64,000 bases of DNA, taken from Microbacterium luteum (GTDB lineage Bacteria > Actinomycetota > Actinomycetes > Actinomycetales > Microbacteriaceae). Under the pieces are notes generated by a model that did not search any database, was not told where the DNA came from, and saw only the letters and a program-made list of their open reading frames with translations. Location of the stretch: contig NZ_CP063814.1 in the NCBI RefSeq assembly GCF_015277875.1, positions 1,116,001 through 1,180,000 on the forward strand. The letters run 5' to 3'. Positions within the stretch are counted from its first letter, which is position 1; each line of letters begins with the position of its first letter. Both the position numbers and the translations under genes were made by a program. Below, one piece after another: positions 18,134 through 25,768 of this stretch.

Positions 18134-19234
18134 TGTGATGTCCAGGGACGTTGCTACGTGAATCGCGAGTGATTTGCTGACGGGCGAGGGCCTCCCGTTG
18201 TGAAGTGGAGCTGTCTAGGAACCGCTTCGTGCAACAGGAGGCCCTCGTGTCCCACGCTAATGCTGCTCTCACGCCCCGCGCACGGCTCAGGCTCGCGCGA
18301 TTGATCGTCGAGGATCGGTGGCCGGCGACGGCCGCCGCAAAGATGTTCATGGTGTCGCCGATCACCGCTCGTAAGTGGGCCGCCCGGTTCCGTGCCGAGG
18401 GCGCCGCCGGGATGACCGATCGGCCCAGTCGGCCCCGGTCGATGCCGAGCAAGACACCAGCGCGGACGGTCAAGCAGATCGTGCGGTTGCGGTGGCGGCG
18501 TCGCCTGGGTCCAGCGCAGATCTCGGAGGAGCTCCAGATCCCGGCCTCGACGGTCCACGCGGTGCTGGTCCGGTGCCGGATCAGTCGGCTCAGCCATATC
18601 GACCGGGTCACGGGCGAGCCGATCCGCCGCTACGAGCACGACCATCCCGGTTCACTGCTGCACGTCGACGTCACGAAGTTCGGCAACATTCCTGACGGCG
18701 GCGGATGGCGATACGTCGGCAAGCAGCAGGGCGACCGGAACCGCGAGACCACGGCGAAGCGCACCGGGAAACGGAGGGGCTACGAACCCAACGTCGGGAC
18801 CGCGTTCCTCCACACCGTCGTTGATGACCACTCGCGTGTTGCCTACGTCGAGATCTGCCCCGACGAGAAGGCCGTCACCGCGATCGGCGTGCTCGAGCGC
18901 GCCGTCGCGTGGTTCGCCGACCGCGGCGTGACTGTCGAACGGGTGCTCTCGGACAACGGGTCGGCCTACAAGTCGTTCGCCTGGCGAGACGCCTGCGCTG
19001 GGCTGGGCATCACGCACAAACGGACGCGGCCCTACCGACCGCAGACGAACGGCAAGATCGAGCGATTCCACCGCACCCTCGCCGATGGGTGGGCTTACGC
19101 CCGGTTCTACCGATCCGACTCTGAGCGTCGCGAAGCGCTACCAGGCTGGGTCCACTTCTACAATCACCACAGGCGCCACTCCGCAATCGGAGCCCCGCCC
19201 CTCACCAGACTCAACAACCTGCCTGGACATCACA
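18134..19234 (+). mobile_element. IS481-family insertion sequence
   Basis: Terminal inverted repeats TGTGATGTCCAGG (18134-18146) and CCTGGACATCACA (19222-19234), flanked by the 6-bp direct repeat GCTAAC (18128-18133 and 19235-19240). Insertion is directly after the ccsB coding region, and may separate a former downstream part of the operon (lspA). Confidence 0.92.
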
Positions 19235-19239
19235 GCTAA
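18247..19239 (+). CDS. IS481-family transposase
   Basis: 330 residues. N-terminal helix-turn-helix region (LTPRARLRLARLIVED, AAKMFMVSPITARKWAARFR) followed by an integrase-type catalytic domain: first Asp in LLHVDVTKFG, second Asp in RVLSDNGSAYKS, and Glu in PQTNGKIERFHRTL. AGGAGG lies just before the GTG at 18247. The stop codon TAA is not in the IS: it is supplied by the duplicated target GCTAAC, the same bases that give ccsB its stop. Confidence 0.92.
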   Translation: MSHANAALTPRARLRLARLIVEDRWPATAAAKMFMVSPITARKWAARFRAEGAAGMTDRPSRPRSMPSKTPARTVKQIVRLRWRRRLGPAQISEELQIPASTVHAVLVRCRISRLSHIDRVTGEPIRRYEHDHPGSLLHVDVTKFGNIPDGGGWRYVGKQQGDRNRETTAKRTGKRRGYEPNVGTAFLHTVVDDHSRVAYVEICPDEKAVTAIGVLERAVAWFADRGVTVERVLSDNGSAYKSFAWRDACAGLGITHKRTRPYRPQTNGKIERFHRTLADGWAYARFYRSDSERREALPGWVHFYNHHRRHSAIGAPPLTRLNNLPGHHS

Positions 19240-19380
19240 CGACCAACATTCGACTTTCAAAGGACTTTTCTCAATGCTCACATCACTGTTCGATCCCAAG
19301 TGGTCTCCACGTTCGCGGGCGGGGACGGACACGGAAGCTCGGTACGGCGTTTCCTCGGCCTCCGCCGTGCGGGGCGCACG

Positions 19381-19902
19381 ATGAGGCGCCGTCGGAGCGG
19401 GAGATTGGTCGTCGCGTGCCTGGTCGCACTTGCTATGACTGTCGTGGACCAGGGCACGAAAGCCCTCGCGCTCGCACAGCTGAGCGAGCAAGAACGCATT
19501 CCGCTGATCGGCGACCTGCTGGGACTGCAGCTTGCATTCAACCCCGGGACCGTCATGTCTCTCGGCTCGAGCAGCACCTGGGTGTTCACTCTGGTCGGAA
19601 TCGTGGCAGTGATCGCGTTGTTCTACGCCGCCTGGCGGGCGCCGTCCACGATGTGGGCGGTCGCCATCGGATTCGTCTGGGGTGGAGCGATCGGCAACCT
19701 CATCGACCGTCTCTTCGCGCCTCCCGGGTTCGGCCGTGGACACGTCACCGACTTCCTCGCCTATGGCAACCTCTTCATCGGAAACATCGCCGACATCGCC
19801 ATCGGGGTCGGCGTCGGACTCGGCATCCTCCAGATGCTCCGCAGCCACCGGTCCCAGACGCGCAGCGAACACCCGGGGGCAACCTCCCCCCAGGAGAAGT
19901 GA
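19381..19902 (+). CDS. lspA: Lipoprotein signal peptidase II
   Basis: 173 residues with four membrane segments. Family motifs are present: VVDQGTKALAL, NPGTVMSL and the two catalytic Asp regions GGAIGNLIDRLF and GNIADIAIG. LspA cleaves diacylated prolipoproteins before the lipid-modified Cys; with the lnt genes it gives the element most of a lipoprotein maturation pathway (no lgt seen). The start is uncertain: no good ribosome site is visible, and GTG 19300 would add 27 residues without family similarity. It is separated from ccsB by the IS481 element. Confidence 0.9.
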   Translation: MRRRRSGRLVVACLVALAMTVVDQGTKALALAQLSEQERIPLIGDLLGLQLAFNPGTVMSLGSSSTWVFTLVGIVAVIALFYAAWRAPSTMWAVAIGFVWGGAIGNLIDRLFAPPGFGRGHVTDFLAYGNLFIGNIADIAIGVGVGLGILQMLRSHRSQTRSEHPGATSPQEK

Positions 19903-19929
19903 CTTCGGCCCGATTACAGGTCATCCGGG

Positions 19930-20195
19930 TTAGACGATGCTCGCCAGGACATTCAGGCGGAGCTGAGCGAGCACCGCGACAACCAGGTACGCGGCGACCG
20001 TCACGAGCGTGATCCACGGCCACAACACCGCACCAACCCGCCGTGCCCGTTGACCGAAGACGCCCTCGCGCAGGTTCCGAGCTGTCACGATGAAAAACAG
20101 CGGGAGCGTCGTCAGCCACACCACAAGGCACCAGGGGCAGAGCGTACCCAGCACGTAGATGCTCTGCCCAATCAGCCAGACCACGAACCCAAAGG
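19930..20195 (-). pseudogene. Vitamin K epoxide reductase-family protein (VKOR), C-terminal part, cut off by ISL3
   Basis: The minus strand encodes FGFVVWLIGQSIYVLGTLCPWCLVVW, including the redox CPWC motif, and two more membrane segments (about LWPWITLVTVAAYLVVAVLAQL). The first part of the gene is at 21622-21954. The ISL3 element lies between them with an 8-bp duplication (CCCAAAGG). Removing the IS and one repeat joins VAGAFG to FVVW in frame. VKOR reoxidises DsbA-like proteins in actinobacteria, so this partner of the nearby DsbA-fold proteins is disrupted unless the IS excises. Confidence 0.9.
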
Positions 20196-21621
20196 GGCTC
20201 TTCGCAGTTGAGGGTGTAGCCCGGGACCGCCGGCTGGTTCGCGGATAGGCGTCGAGGTCTTCCAGGATGGAAGTTCTCACACTCACCGACCGCCGGAAGA
20301 CCTCGACTTGCACCACCCTACGTTCGCGACCCCTGACCTGACCACGTTCTGCCGTCTCGACGAGCTCGGCCTTCAAGCCGTCGGGCAGCTGCTTGAGCCT
20401 GATCGGGCGGTGCTGGAGTGCCGCGTCGTCGAGGACGACCCGTGGTGTCGGAAGTGCGGTGCGGAGGGCGTGCCGCGTGGCACGGTGACGCGGCCGCTGG
20501 CGCACGAGCCGTTCGGGCATCGGCCGACGACGCTGCTGGTCCGGGTGCGCCGCTACCGGTGCACGCACTGCCGCCGCACCTGGCGGCAGGACACGTCGAA
20601 GGCGGCAGCGCCGCGGGCGAAGATCTCCCGCGGCGGGATCGCGTGGGCACTCACCGCGATCGTCGTCGACCACCTCACCGTCACCCGCGCCGCAGCAGGG
20701 CTCGGGGTGTCCTGGCACACTGCGAACACCGCGATCATCGCCGAAGGCAAGCGTCGCCTGATCGACGACCCGGCGAGGTTCGCCGGGGTCACCACGATCG
20801 GTGTCGATGAGCACGTCTGGCGTCACACACGGTTTGGCGAGAAGTACGTGACGGTGATCATCGACCTCACCCCCGCGAGGAACAAGACGGGCCCGGCCAG
20901 GCTGCTGGACATGGTCGAGGGCCGCTCGAAGCAGGTGTTCAAGCAGTGGCTCGCCGCCCGACCCAAGGACTGGTCGAAGGCGATCGAGGTGGTCGCGATG
21001 GACGGGTTCAGCGGCTTCAAGACCGCCGCGGCCGAAGAGCTCCCCGACGCGGTCCCCGTGATGGACCCGTTCCACGTCGTCCGCCTCGCCGGCGACGCGC
21101 TCGACCGGACCCGGCAGCGCGTCCAGCAAGACACCCTCGGGCACCGCGGCCACGCCGGCGACCCGCTCTACGGGGTCCGCCGCACCCTCCACACCGGCGC
21201 GAGCTTCCTCACCGAGAAGCAGACCGCCCGCCTCGACGCGGTATTCGCCGCCGAGGAGCACGTCGAGGTCGAAGCGACCTGGGGCATCTACCAGCGCATC
21301 GTCGCCGCCTACCGCGAACCCGACAAGAACAAGGCGAAGGAGATGATGCGGGCGGTGATCGACTCTGTCAGCAACGGCGTCCCCGCGCTGCTCAAAGAGG
21401 TCCGTCGCCTCGGCCGCACGCTGAAGCAGCGCGCCGCGGACATCCTCGCGTTCTTCGACCGCCCCGGAACGAGCAACGGCCCAACGGAGGCCATCAACGG
21501 CCGGCTCGAGCACCTTCGCGGTTCCGCCCTCGGCTTCCGGAACCTCACGCACTACGTCGCCAGATCGCTCCTCGAAGCCGGCGGATTCAGACCGCTCCTA
21601 CACTCTCATTCGCGATGAGCC
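20196..21621 (+). mobile_element. ISL3-family insertion sequence inside VKOR gene
   Basis: 1426 bp. Ends GGCTCTTCGCAGTTGAGGG on the left and its imperfect inverse (GGCTCATCGCGAATGAGAG on the other strand) on the right, flanked by the 8-bp direct repeat CCCAAAGG (20188-20195 and 21622-21629). One transposase gene. Confidence 0.92.
20308..21618 (+). CDS. ISL3-family transposase
   Basis: 436 residues. The N-terminal zinc-binding region has the paired cysteines CRKCGAEG and RCTHCRRTW. The catalytic domain shows TIGVDEHVWRH, VVAMDGFSGFK, VMDPFHVVRLAGDALD and NGPTEAINGRLEHLRG, the usual ISL3 signature. The TTG start at 20308 is the earliest in frame; no clear ribosome site was seen. It lies antisense to the VKOR gene it interrupts. 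Confidence 0.92.
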   Translation: MHHPTFATPDLTTFCRLDELGLQAVGQLLEPDRAVLECRVVEDDPWCRKCGAEGVPRGTVTRPLAHEPFGHRPTTLLVRVRRYRCTHCRRTWRQDTSKAAAPRAKISRGGIAWALTAIVVDHLTVTRAAAGLGVSWHTANTAIIAEGKRRLIDDPARFAGVTTIGVDEHVWRHTRFGEKYVTVIIDLTPARNKTGPARLLDMVEGRSKQVFKQWLAARPKDWSKAIEVVAMDGFSGFKTAAAEELPDAVPVMDPFHVVRLAGDALDRTRQRVQQDTLGHRGHAGDPLYGVRRTLHTGASFLTEKQTARLDAVFAAEEHVEVEATWGIYQRIVAAYREPDKNKAKEMMRAVIDSVSNGVPALLKEVRRLGRTLKQRAADILAFFDRPGTSNGPTEAINGRLEHLRGSALGFRNLTHYVARSLLEAGGFRPLLHSHSR

Positions 21622-21954
21622 CCCAAAGGCCCCCGCGACACCGATGTTGAACAGCATCCAGAACCAGCGCGCGAAGTGCGGGACCGCCCACACCGTGACG
21701 CCGACGCACACCACGAGCGCGAATCCGACCAGTCCGAGGAACGGATTGGGAACCCCGAATGCGGCTCCTTGAGCGCTGTCGAGGTTCGCGGAGCATTGCA
21801 CCAACACGGAGAAGTCGCAGCTGAGGCCCGTATCGGGGTTGGTCAGCTTTTCGATCTTCTCGATGGACAGCGCCATCGCTGCCGTCAACCCGATGGCGCC
21901 AGACAGCATGAGGAACAAGCCGAAGAAGAATTCACGGCGCACGAACTGTGACAA
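21622..21954 (-). pseudogene. VKOR-family protein, N-terminal part, truncated by ISL3
   Basis: From the ATG at 21954 the minus strand encodes a first membrane segment (LFLMLSGAIGLTAAMAL), the conserved outer Cys pair LSCDFSVLVQCSANL, NPFLGLVGFALVVCVGV and WFWMLFNIGVAGAFG. Homology stops at the ISL3 boundary, after which the frame ends in the IS (SSRMRV). The gene is divergent from the CmtR-CadD operon. Confidence 0.9.
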
Positions 21955-22022
21955 CTTTCACCCATCGCGAGATTTATGCGGGACGGTTAGCGATCACACA
22001 GCGAACCGTGTATGTTCATCGT

Positions 22023-22382
22023 GTGCTGACTATAACTGATCGTCTGGACGTGATGAATCGGCTCGGCCGCGCGATGGCCGACCCGACACGCTCACGCATT
22101 CTCATGACCCTGCTTGACGGCCCGATCTATCCTGCGGCGCTCGCCCGCGAGCTGGAGCTCAGCCCGTCCAACGTGTCCAACCACCTGACCTGCCTCCGTG
22201 ACTGCGGCATCGTCGTCGCCGAGCCCGAGGGCCGCCGAACTCGGTACGAGGTCGCCGACGCCCGTCTCAGCCGGGCGCTTACTGCCCTGCTGGACACGAC
22301 CTTGGCCGTTGACCATGCAGCCGGGTGCATCGATCCCTCCTGCGCGGCTCCGGAATGCTGCACGACGGAGGGGACCGCATGA
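22023..22382 (+). CDS. cmtR: CmtR-like ArsR-family metal-sensing repressor, second copy
   Basis: 119 residues from GTG 22023 (VLTITDRLDVMNRLGRAMADPTR). The winged helix has NVSNHLTCLRDCGIVVAEPEGRRTRYE with the CmtR CLRDC Cys pair, and a Cys-rich C-terminus (CIDPSCAAPECC). The frame is open upstream to 21948, but alignment to the CmtR at 10833-11204 fixes the start. No ribosome site is visible, so the mRNA may be leaderless. It overlaps cadD by four bases and most likely controls that operon in response to Cd(II) or Pb(II). Confidence 0.88.
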   Translation: MLTITDRLDVMNRLGRAMADPTRSRILMTLLDGPIYPAALARELELSPSNVSNHLTCLRDCGIVVAEPEGRRTRYEVADARLSRALTALLDTTLAVDHAAGCIDPSCAAPECCTTEGTA

Positions 22383-22984
22383 TCTTCCTCTCCATCCTGC
22401 AAGCGATCGGCCTGTTCCTTGTCACGAACATCGACGACATCATCGTGCTGTCGCTGTTCTTCGGCCGCGGCGCGGGACAACGAGGCACGACCGCTCGAAT
22501 CCTGGTCGGGCAGTATCTGGGATTCGCCGGTATTCTTGGCGCGGCCGTACTCGTAGCTCTCGGTGCCGGGGCGTTCCTGCCTCCCGAGGTCATCCCGTAC
22601 TTCGGCCTGATCCCGTTGGGATTGGGGCTTTGGGCGGCCTGGCAGGCATGGCGTGGTCGGCACGACGATGACGATGACGATGAGGGCAAGATCGAAGGCA
22701 AAAAGGTCGCCGTCTGGGCTGTAGCCGGTGTCACCTTCGCCAACGGCGGGGACAACATCGGCGTCTACGTGCCGGTCTTCCTCAGTGTGGGGCCCGCTGC
22801 CGTGGTCGCCTACTGTGTTGTGTTCCTCGCGCTCGTTGCGGTCCTGGTGATCATGGCCAAGTTCATTGCCACGCGACGTCCGATCGCGGAAATCCTGGAA
22901 CGCTGGGAGCACATCCTGTTCCCGATCGTTCTGATCGGCCTGGGCATCTTCATCCTCGTCAGCGGCGGGGCATTCGGGCTCTGA
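22379..22984 (+). CDS. cadD: CadD-family cadmium resistance transporter
   Basis: 201 residues. Family motifs at the N-terminus (LVTNIDDIIVLSLFF) and centre (VTFANGGDNIGVYVPVF); about five or six membrane segments. An acidic cytoplasmic loop (RHDDDDDDEGK) lies between segments three and four. CadD proteins export or restrict Cd(II). ATG 22379 overlaps the cmtR stop, so sensor and transporter form one translationally coupled operon. Confidence 0.9.
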   Translation: MIFLSILQAIGLFLVTNIDDIIVLSLFFGRGAGQRGTTARILVGQYLGFAGILGAAVLVALGAGAFLPPEVIPYFGLIPLGLGLWAAWQAWRGRHDDDDDDEGKIEGKKVAVWAVAGVTFANGGDNIGVYVPVFLSVGPAAVVAYCVVFLALVAVLVIMAKFIATRRPIAEILERWEHILFPIVLIGLGIFILVSGGAFGL

Positions 22985-23134
22985 CGCACTACGAGCAAAG
23001 TAAACCGGTCTCCCATCCAGAAGCCGGGGTGGGCCTCGGCTTCGGGGGAAGGTTTGGTGCGCCAGACGGTGCGGGGCGGTCGCGCGCATCAGCCGGGGCC
23101 TACGTCCCGATCATCGGCCGTTCACCCGCAGACG

Positions 23135-24355
23135 TTAGGCGGGGATGAGCACGAACCTGTCTTCGGGTTGCGCTGGGAAGCGCCGCAGGTCGACCCGAAA
23201 GTCCTGGCCTGGGACTGTGTAGTCCGCAGCGGCCAGCCGTCCCGCAGCGGAAGCGAGGAGGTCCACCGTCGCAGGTTCACCTGGGCAACGGTGGCCGTCC
23301 TCGTAGAACCCACCGCCTTGCGGCACAAGAGCGTTGCGGTGCGGCTCGCCCGTGACAAATCGGTCGGGAGCAAAAGTGAGGGGATCTTCCCAAAGCCGAG
23401 GATCACGGTTGGTGGCGAAGAGGTCGATGATCACCCAATCGCCTCGCGCGAAACGAACGCCCTCCCATTCCAGATCACGCGCGGCGGTCCCGCCGACCAC
23501 GGGGAAAAACGGCGTAGTGCGGCGCACTTCCTGGGCAAAGGCAGATCGTGACCCCTCGTCCTCGGCGACGCGCGCACGCCATTCAGGATGAAGATGCAAC
23601 GCGAGCGCCGCGAACATGATGAAGCGCGCTATCGCAACGGTGGGTCGAAGCAGGTTGAGGAGCTCCACGGCGGCGACGCGCTCCTCGAGCAACCGTCCAT
23701 CTGCGTCGCGATGGCCAGCCACCTTGGCAGGGATGGTCCCTGTCGGCGAGTCGCGGAGCACCTGTCGCGCCCATGCTTCCGTGCGCAGCCGGAGCGCCCG
23801 GCCTCGCACGTTCCGTGGGCCGAAGGATCCTGCGCCGTCGATCATCGCCGCGAACTCGGTCGTTCTTCGGTCGAGGTCGCGGTCGCTGAGCGGAATATCC
23901 GCCCACGCACACACTCCGGCGGTCAGGGAGCGCCCGGCCAGCTCCTGCAGGGACACGGGGCTACCGGACGCTGCCGCCCATTCCTGTTGCCACGCCTCCG
24001 CGACACGGCGATCCAGATCGGTGCGAGCTGGCGTGTCGAGCATGCCGACGAAAAGCGCTTTGCGATGCCGGTGCTCAGGACCGACGAGCGTCTGTACACT
24101 TCCTTCGTCCTGCAAGGAGTGCTTCACCGAGCGAGGCATCGCTCGATCCCGAGTGAATCGGTCACCCTCGTAGAAGAAGCGCACCCACCCGCTGCCGTGA
24201 GCGAAAGTCACGCGTCTCCCCAGAAGGCGGGTAGTGAAAGCATCGGTTCCCACCGTGTCGAACCCGTGCTGCCCGAACGCATACCCACGCGCTCGGAACT
24301 CGAGCGTTCGATCGCCGGGAAGAACCGGAAGCGCCGACGTCCTCTGCTTCGACAT
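23135..24355 (-). CDS. Cytochrome P450 of the CYP152 (fatty acid peroxygenase) type
   Basis: 406 residues, the usual length of CYP152. The haem loop is PQGGGFYEDGHRCPGE with the Cys ligand, and the I-helix has LLNLLRPTVAIARF, where Arg-Pro replaces the acid-alcohol pair of ordinary P450s, as in peroxygenases that use H2O2 directly. In the early region SVQTLVGPEHRHRK the Gln aligns with the residue that is Gln in the beta-hydroxylating enzyme and His in the decarboxylase OleT, so hydroxylation is the better guess. No redox partner gene is nearby, which fits. A perfect inverted repeat lies about 60 bases upstream (24414-24429). Confidence 0.87.
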   Translation of the reverse strand: MSKQRTSALPVLPGDRTLEFRARGYAFGQHGFDTVGTDAFTTRLLGRRVTFAHGSGWVRFFYEGDRFTRDRAMPRSVKHSLQDEGSVQTLVGPEHRHRKALFVGMLDTPARTDLDRRVAEAWQQEWAAASGSPVSLQELAGRSLTAGVCAWADIPLSDRDLDRRTTEFAAMIDGAGSFGPRNVRGRALRLRTEAWARQVLRDSPTGTIPAKVAGHRDADGRLLEERVAAVELLNLLRPTVAIARFIMFAALALHLHPEWRARVAEDEGSRSAFAQEVRRTTPFFPVVGGTAARDLEWEGVRFARGDWVIIDLFATNRDPRLWEDPLTFAPDRFVTGEPHRNALVPQGGGFYEDGHRCPGEPATVDLLASAAGRLAAADYTVPGQDFRVDLRRFPAQPEDRFVLIPA

Positions 24356-24413
24356 GCACTGACGGTATGTGCCGGAGTACGCAATTGTCGAGGGGCTTGA
24401 ATAGGCGGCGCAA

Positions 24414-24429
24414 CGTGACCAAGGTCACG
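24414..24429. promoter_or_regulatory. Inverted repeat upstream of the P450 gene, candidate operator
   Basis: CGTGACCAAGGTCACG: 7-base arms with a 2-base centre, 59 bases upstream of the P450 ATG on the minus strand. Symmetry and place suggest a repressor or activator site; no dedicated regulator gene lies beside it. Confidence 0.5.
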
Positions 24430-24500
24430 ATCACGGCAAGAGCCACAGCTAGGGCGTGTTGATCAAGAGGTTCCGCTCCTCGGTGGGTGAGTCTTGAACG

Positions 24501-25386
24501 GTGACGCGACAGGAGATCTCTGACGAGGTGTGGGCCGTGATGGAGCCGTTGATGCCGACGGTGACCGGTCGGTCGCGGCCGTGGACGGATCACCGGCTCG
24601 CTATCGAGGGGATGGCGTGGAAGTACCGGACCGGTGCGCCGTGGCGTGACGTTCCGGAACGGTTCGGGAAGTGGAACTCGATCTACAAGCGGTTCAACCG
24701 GTGGGCCGGGGACGGCACCTGGCAGAAGCTGCTCACCGAGGTGCAGAAGCAGGCCGACGCCGCTGGGGAAATCGACTGGGTCGTCTCGATCGACTCCACG
24801 ATCGCGCGCGTGCATCAGCACGGCGCGACCCTCGCCCGGGACACAGGGGGCTGTGCCGAATCACAAGAATCCGTGGTCCGAGCCGCCTGATCACGGGATC
24901 GGACGCTCCCGCGGCGGGCTGACGACCAAACTGCACCTGGTCTGCGACGGCCGCGGCCGGCCGCTGAGCATGATGATCACCGCCGGGAACATCAACGACA
25001 CCACGATGATGAGCGCGGTGCTGGAGAACATCCGCGTTCCCCGCGACGGGAAGGGCCGCCCCCGCACCCGCCCCGACCGGGTGCTCGCCGACAAGGGGTA
25101 CCCCTCAAGGGCGAACCGCGCCTGGCTCCGCGACCGGAGGATCGCGGCGACCATCCCCGAGCGGGACGACCAGATCGCGCACCGCCGCAAGAAGCCGGGC
25201 CGGCCGATCGCTTTCGGCGACAAGCAGAAGGAACGCTACAAGGGACGCAACGTCGTAGAACGCTGCTTCAACCGTCTCAAGCAGTGGCGCGGCATCGCGA
25301 TGCGCTCGGACAAACTCGCCCGCAACTACCGAGCCGCCGTCAGCCTCGCCGCGGCGCTGATCTGGATCAAGACCGATCTCCGCTGA
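24501..25386 (+). CDS. IS5-family transposase (two frames, likely programmed frameshift), copy 2
   Basis: Same two-frame arrangement as copy 1: frame A from GTG 24501 to 24890, frame B ending at 25386, with the frame change at the G run near 24846. The DDE residues lie in SIDSTIARVH, VLADKGYPS and RNVVERCFNRL. All products are identical to those of copy 1. Confidence 0.88.
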
Positions 25387-25696
25387 GCGCTTCGCGCTCC
25401 TGCAGCGTGCGCTCAAGCTGTCCCACCGTCGGCGCACCCGCAAAGCCGCGCTCGGTCAGATAGACCCTGCACGCCAAGTCGGCAGTGTTCCCCTGGGACG
25501 GGAACAAGTCCTGACCGTCCAGAAGAATCGTGGGCGAGCCCGCGAAACCAGAGCTCACCGCCTCAGCCTCGGTGCGGATCAACACGAACTCCACCGGAAC
25601 ATCGCCCCGTCCGATCGAGTCGAGCACCAGCCGTACTCGATCGCCCGCCTCCTGCCAATTCGGGCAATCCTCGATATGCAGCACCTGGATCTTCAC
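25367..25696 (-). CDS. Thioredoxin-like passenger protein of the IS, copy 2
   Basis: Identical to the 109-residue protein at 10091-10420: Cys at residue 11 (HIEDCPNWQ), GSPTILLDG and GAPTVGQL. It lies within the IS boundaries here too, which confirms that it is part of the transposing unit and not a chance neighbour. Confidence 0.75.
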   Translation of the reverse strand: MKIQVLHIEDCPNWQEAGDRVRLVLDSIGRGDVPVEFVLIRTEAEAVSSGFAGSPTILLDGQDLFPSQGNTADLACRVYLTERGFAGAPTVGQLERTLQEREALSGDRS

Positions 25697-25768
25697 ACGC
25701 CCATTCTCCCGCGCAACTCACGGCGGCTGGCCACCCCGCACCTTCTTGATCAACACGCCCTAGTGGAC

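Larger units (their letters stand above)
9177..25759. mobile_element. Composite transposon bounded by two direct IS5/IS427-type copies
   Basis: Two 1307-bp IS copies in the same orientation (9177-10483 and 24453-25759) enclose about 14 kb. The outer flanks are CTAG on both sides (9173-9176 and 25760-25763). When the flanks are joined through one CTAG, the cytosine methyltransferase frame becomes continuous (agg aCT AGt gga). This is what is expected if the whole block transposed as a unit. Cargo: broken zinc-ribbon gene, CmtR, cytochrome c maturation operon, LspA, split VKOR, CmtR-CadD and P450. An alternative is two separate insertions followed by recombination that brought in the middle. 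Confidence 0.8.
24453..25759 (+). mobile_element. IS5-family (IS427 group-like) element, copy 2, with passenger gene
   Basis: 1307 bp with the same ends, orientation and gene content as the copy at 9177-10483. CTAG is present on both flanks (24449-24452 and 25760-25763). It is the right arm of the composite transposon. An IS256 element has inserted five bases further right. Confidence 0.9.

Noticed and set aside
9177..25759. The two IS copies as independent insertions unrelated to the cargo between them
   Set aside because: Outer flanks both show CTAG and rejoin the methyltransferase frame without the interior; independent insertion would not remove the need for the 14 kb to have entered the gene.
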